From Echinarachnius parma (lineage: Eukaryota; Echinodermata; Echinoidea; Clypeasteroida; Echinarachniidae): a stretch of 64,000 nucleotides of DNA. The position numbers and the translations under genes were made by a program. Positions 62,206 through 64,000 of this stretch are shown here, in pieces. The stretch's first letter is position 1, and the number at the start of each line of letters is the position of its first letter. Below the pieces are notes generated by a model, which was not told where the DNA came from, made no database searches, and saw only the letters and a list, made by a program, of their open reading frames with translations. The DNA lies in the NCBI GenBank assembly GCA_037951105.1, contig JBAMJV010011000.1:1-64000 (forward strand), in the 5' to 3' direction.

Positions 62206-64000
62206 CTAGTCACATTATTATATGGGAGACTGCATGGGCATGGTGGAAGACTAATGGGGTAGCTAGGGCATAGCGTGGTCTGACTGATTGGGGGCATACT
62301 CAATTTATTTGTCATGTTAAAAGAATTTGTAGAAGATGATTATGTTTATTATTGTTTTTGTCACATTTTTTTGTGGGGGCAAATGTATCCCGTGATACAC
62401 CCCCACCCCCCCCCCCCCCCCTTAGCTACGCCACAAGGGGTGGGAAAACTAGAAGAGTTGAGACTAGTCCAAAATGGGTAAGCCTTTCTGCTCAGAGGTT
62501 TGTTGGCACAAGAACTCTGAGGGTGACTGGGAACAGTGGAAGAATAAAAGGTTAGGGTAACCCTCGTCAGTGGCATAGGGCGAGCAGACTGGTTGGGGGG
62601 GGGGGGGGACCACAACTTATTTGAGGGCACGCTCTCTTTTTTTCTTTCTTTTTTTTAAAAAGGATTTTTACCCTTGCATGTTTACCAAATGAGTCAAGAT
62701 TGATCGTGGATGTCTGCTTGGAGGGTTGTTGGCAAAAGAACTTGAGGGGGACTGAGAATAGAGGAAGAATAATAGGGTAGGGTAATAGGGTAACACTAGA
62801 AGTCGCAGGTATGCAGGTGGAATGTTGAAGTCTTTTAGCCATACATTGTAGAGATTTAGTACACGCATCCTGTTTTGCAGAAAAAAGAAAATGTCTGCAC
62901 GTTTTGTGGTCTTTACTTATGGGATAACATTTAAAGAGGTACTCCTGTTAAAGGGCTAGGATTGTTTTTCTTCATTTCGTAACAATTCTTGAGGATATTT
63001 TCTCCACTTATCAGGTATTCTTGTTAATTGGGTATAAAATGGCCTGCAAAAGTCCACCCAATTAATTGGGCTAAGGGTAAGGTTCTAGTTTGGAAGCTAC
63101 CTTGTTTGAAGTTGGCAAAATGGGACATTCATGCAGGCATTATGTAGTAGACCAAATGAAACAAGGACCAAGTAGACATAGACCAAGCGAACATAAAGCA
63201 TGATGGCATGTTGAAGTTGTATGAACATTGATGGTATGAGTACTGGTGTTGTACTACGATGGTAAAAGCCAAGGAGAGGATGTATTCCTTTATTCCTCTC
63301 CGGGAGTTTTATAAGTGGATTGCTGTAGGCTCCATGGTAGATAAACCAGGGAGAAAAACAAGGAAGCACATGCAGTGTCATTGACATACAGATGGGTGCT
63401 TGCAGGGAGGGGGGGGGGGGGGGGGGGGCTGCAGCCCTCAAATTTGGAAGGTATAATATAATGACCTCAAATTCCTTGATACAACTTTTATTGAAGATTC
63501 ACATTTCCAGTTTTCATAATTTTTTTAATGGAAATGCTCTTGAATGATTTCCAATACCTCAGGGAATCCCAAAAGCATGATGGTATGAGCATTGAGTTAG
63601 CAGCTCACTGGTACAAGTGCTGATGTTGTGTAGTGATGAAAGTCAGGAGAGGATACAGGCTGTAATCCTGTATTACTCACTGGCATACAGGGGGCTTGGG
63701 GGGGGGGGGGGGGGGGGGGGGGGTCTCAGCCTTCAAAGACTTCAAGTAATGTAAGCATGATGGTATGAGTGCTGATGTTGTGGTGATGAAAGTCATGGAG
63801 AGGATCAAGGCTGTATACTATTCCTTTATTCCTCTTGGGAGTTGGGAGTTGTATAAGTGGATTGCTGTAGACTCCATGCATTGTAGATAAACCAAGGGTG
63901 CATAACTACACAGTGTACATCCCTGGCATACAAGGGGTGGGGGGGGGGGGGATCTCGCCCCACAAATAAAGTTTGGATATCATGTTAAAAGATTTCAAGT
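62206..64000. repeat. Poly-G/poly-C tracts and short duplicated segments
   Basis: Runs lie at about 62406, 62596, 63409, 63699 and 63939. The segments around 63190-63460, 63570-63725 and 63750-63960 are successive diverged copies (GATGGTATGAG, GTGATGAAAGTC, GGAGAGGAT, ACTCCATG, CATACAGGGG). This gives a tandem repeat of about 200-270 bp in which each unit carries one G-run. Confidence 0.75.

Overview
The window is eukaryotic genomic DNA. Coding sequence is split into short exons with GT/AG borders, introns reach 17 kb, and most of the rest is non-autonomous DNA transposons, minisatellites and homopolymers. The transposon types (hAT-like, TTAA-type, pogo-like, AGTCAAACCTG-type), a tRNA-derived SINE and the animal proteins encoded suggest a marine invertebrate. 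I lean to an echinoderm or another non-vertebrate deuterostome. A mollusc is not excluded, because the array at 6.9-9.2 kb resembles bivalve repeats. No bacterial genes, operons or CRISPR arrays are visible.

Three genes can be reconstructed exon by exon with matching splice phases. (1) A BTBD10/KCTD20-family gene lies on the minus strand (32115 to 17190; 9 coding exons, 509 aa). (2) A GSKIP orthologue lies on the plus strand (coding exons 40016-40237 and 57446-57643; 139 aa, the human length). (3) A MADF-BESS gene lies on the minus strand (50386 to 44482; 3 coding exons, 289 aa), entirely inside the 17.2-kb GSKIP intron. A fourth, unidentified plus-strand locus occupies 0.4-3.5 kb. It has a Myb/SANT-like fragment with broken frames and a clean 3'-terminal exon.

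Layout: 0-3.5 kb unidentified locus; 3.5-4.6 kb decaying copies of its last exon grading into a minisatellite; 4.6-16 kb intergenic with a SINE, a 317-bp tandem array and several MITEs; 16.4-32.1 kb BTBD10-like gene, whose first intron holds a minisatellite, a hAT-like element with a 72-bp perfect palindrome, and a 2.5-kb foldback structure of 463-bp units; 32.1-40 kb inverted-repeat and hAT-like elements and poly-G tracts; 40.0-57.6 kb GSKIP with the nested MADF-BESS gene and a four-deep transposon nest; 57.6-64 kb repeats and poly-G tracts.

The most striking pattern is that nearly every recognisable exon is accompanied by one or more partial, usually decayed tandem copies of itself plus flanking intron. 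Two copies (BTBD10-like exon 3 and MADF exon 2) stay open and differ almost only at synonymous positions, so they are candidate alternative exons.
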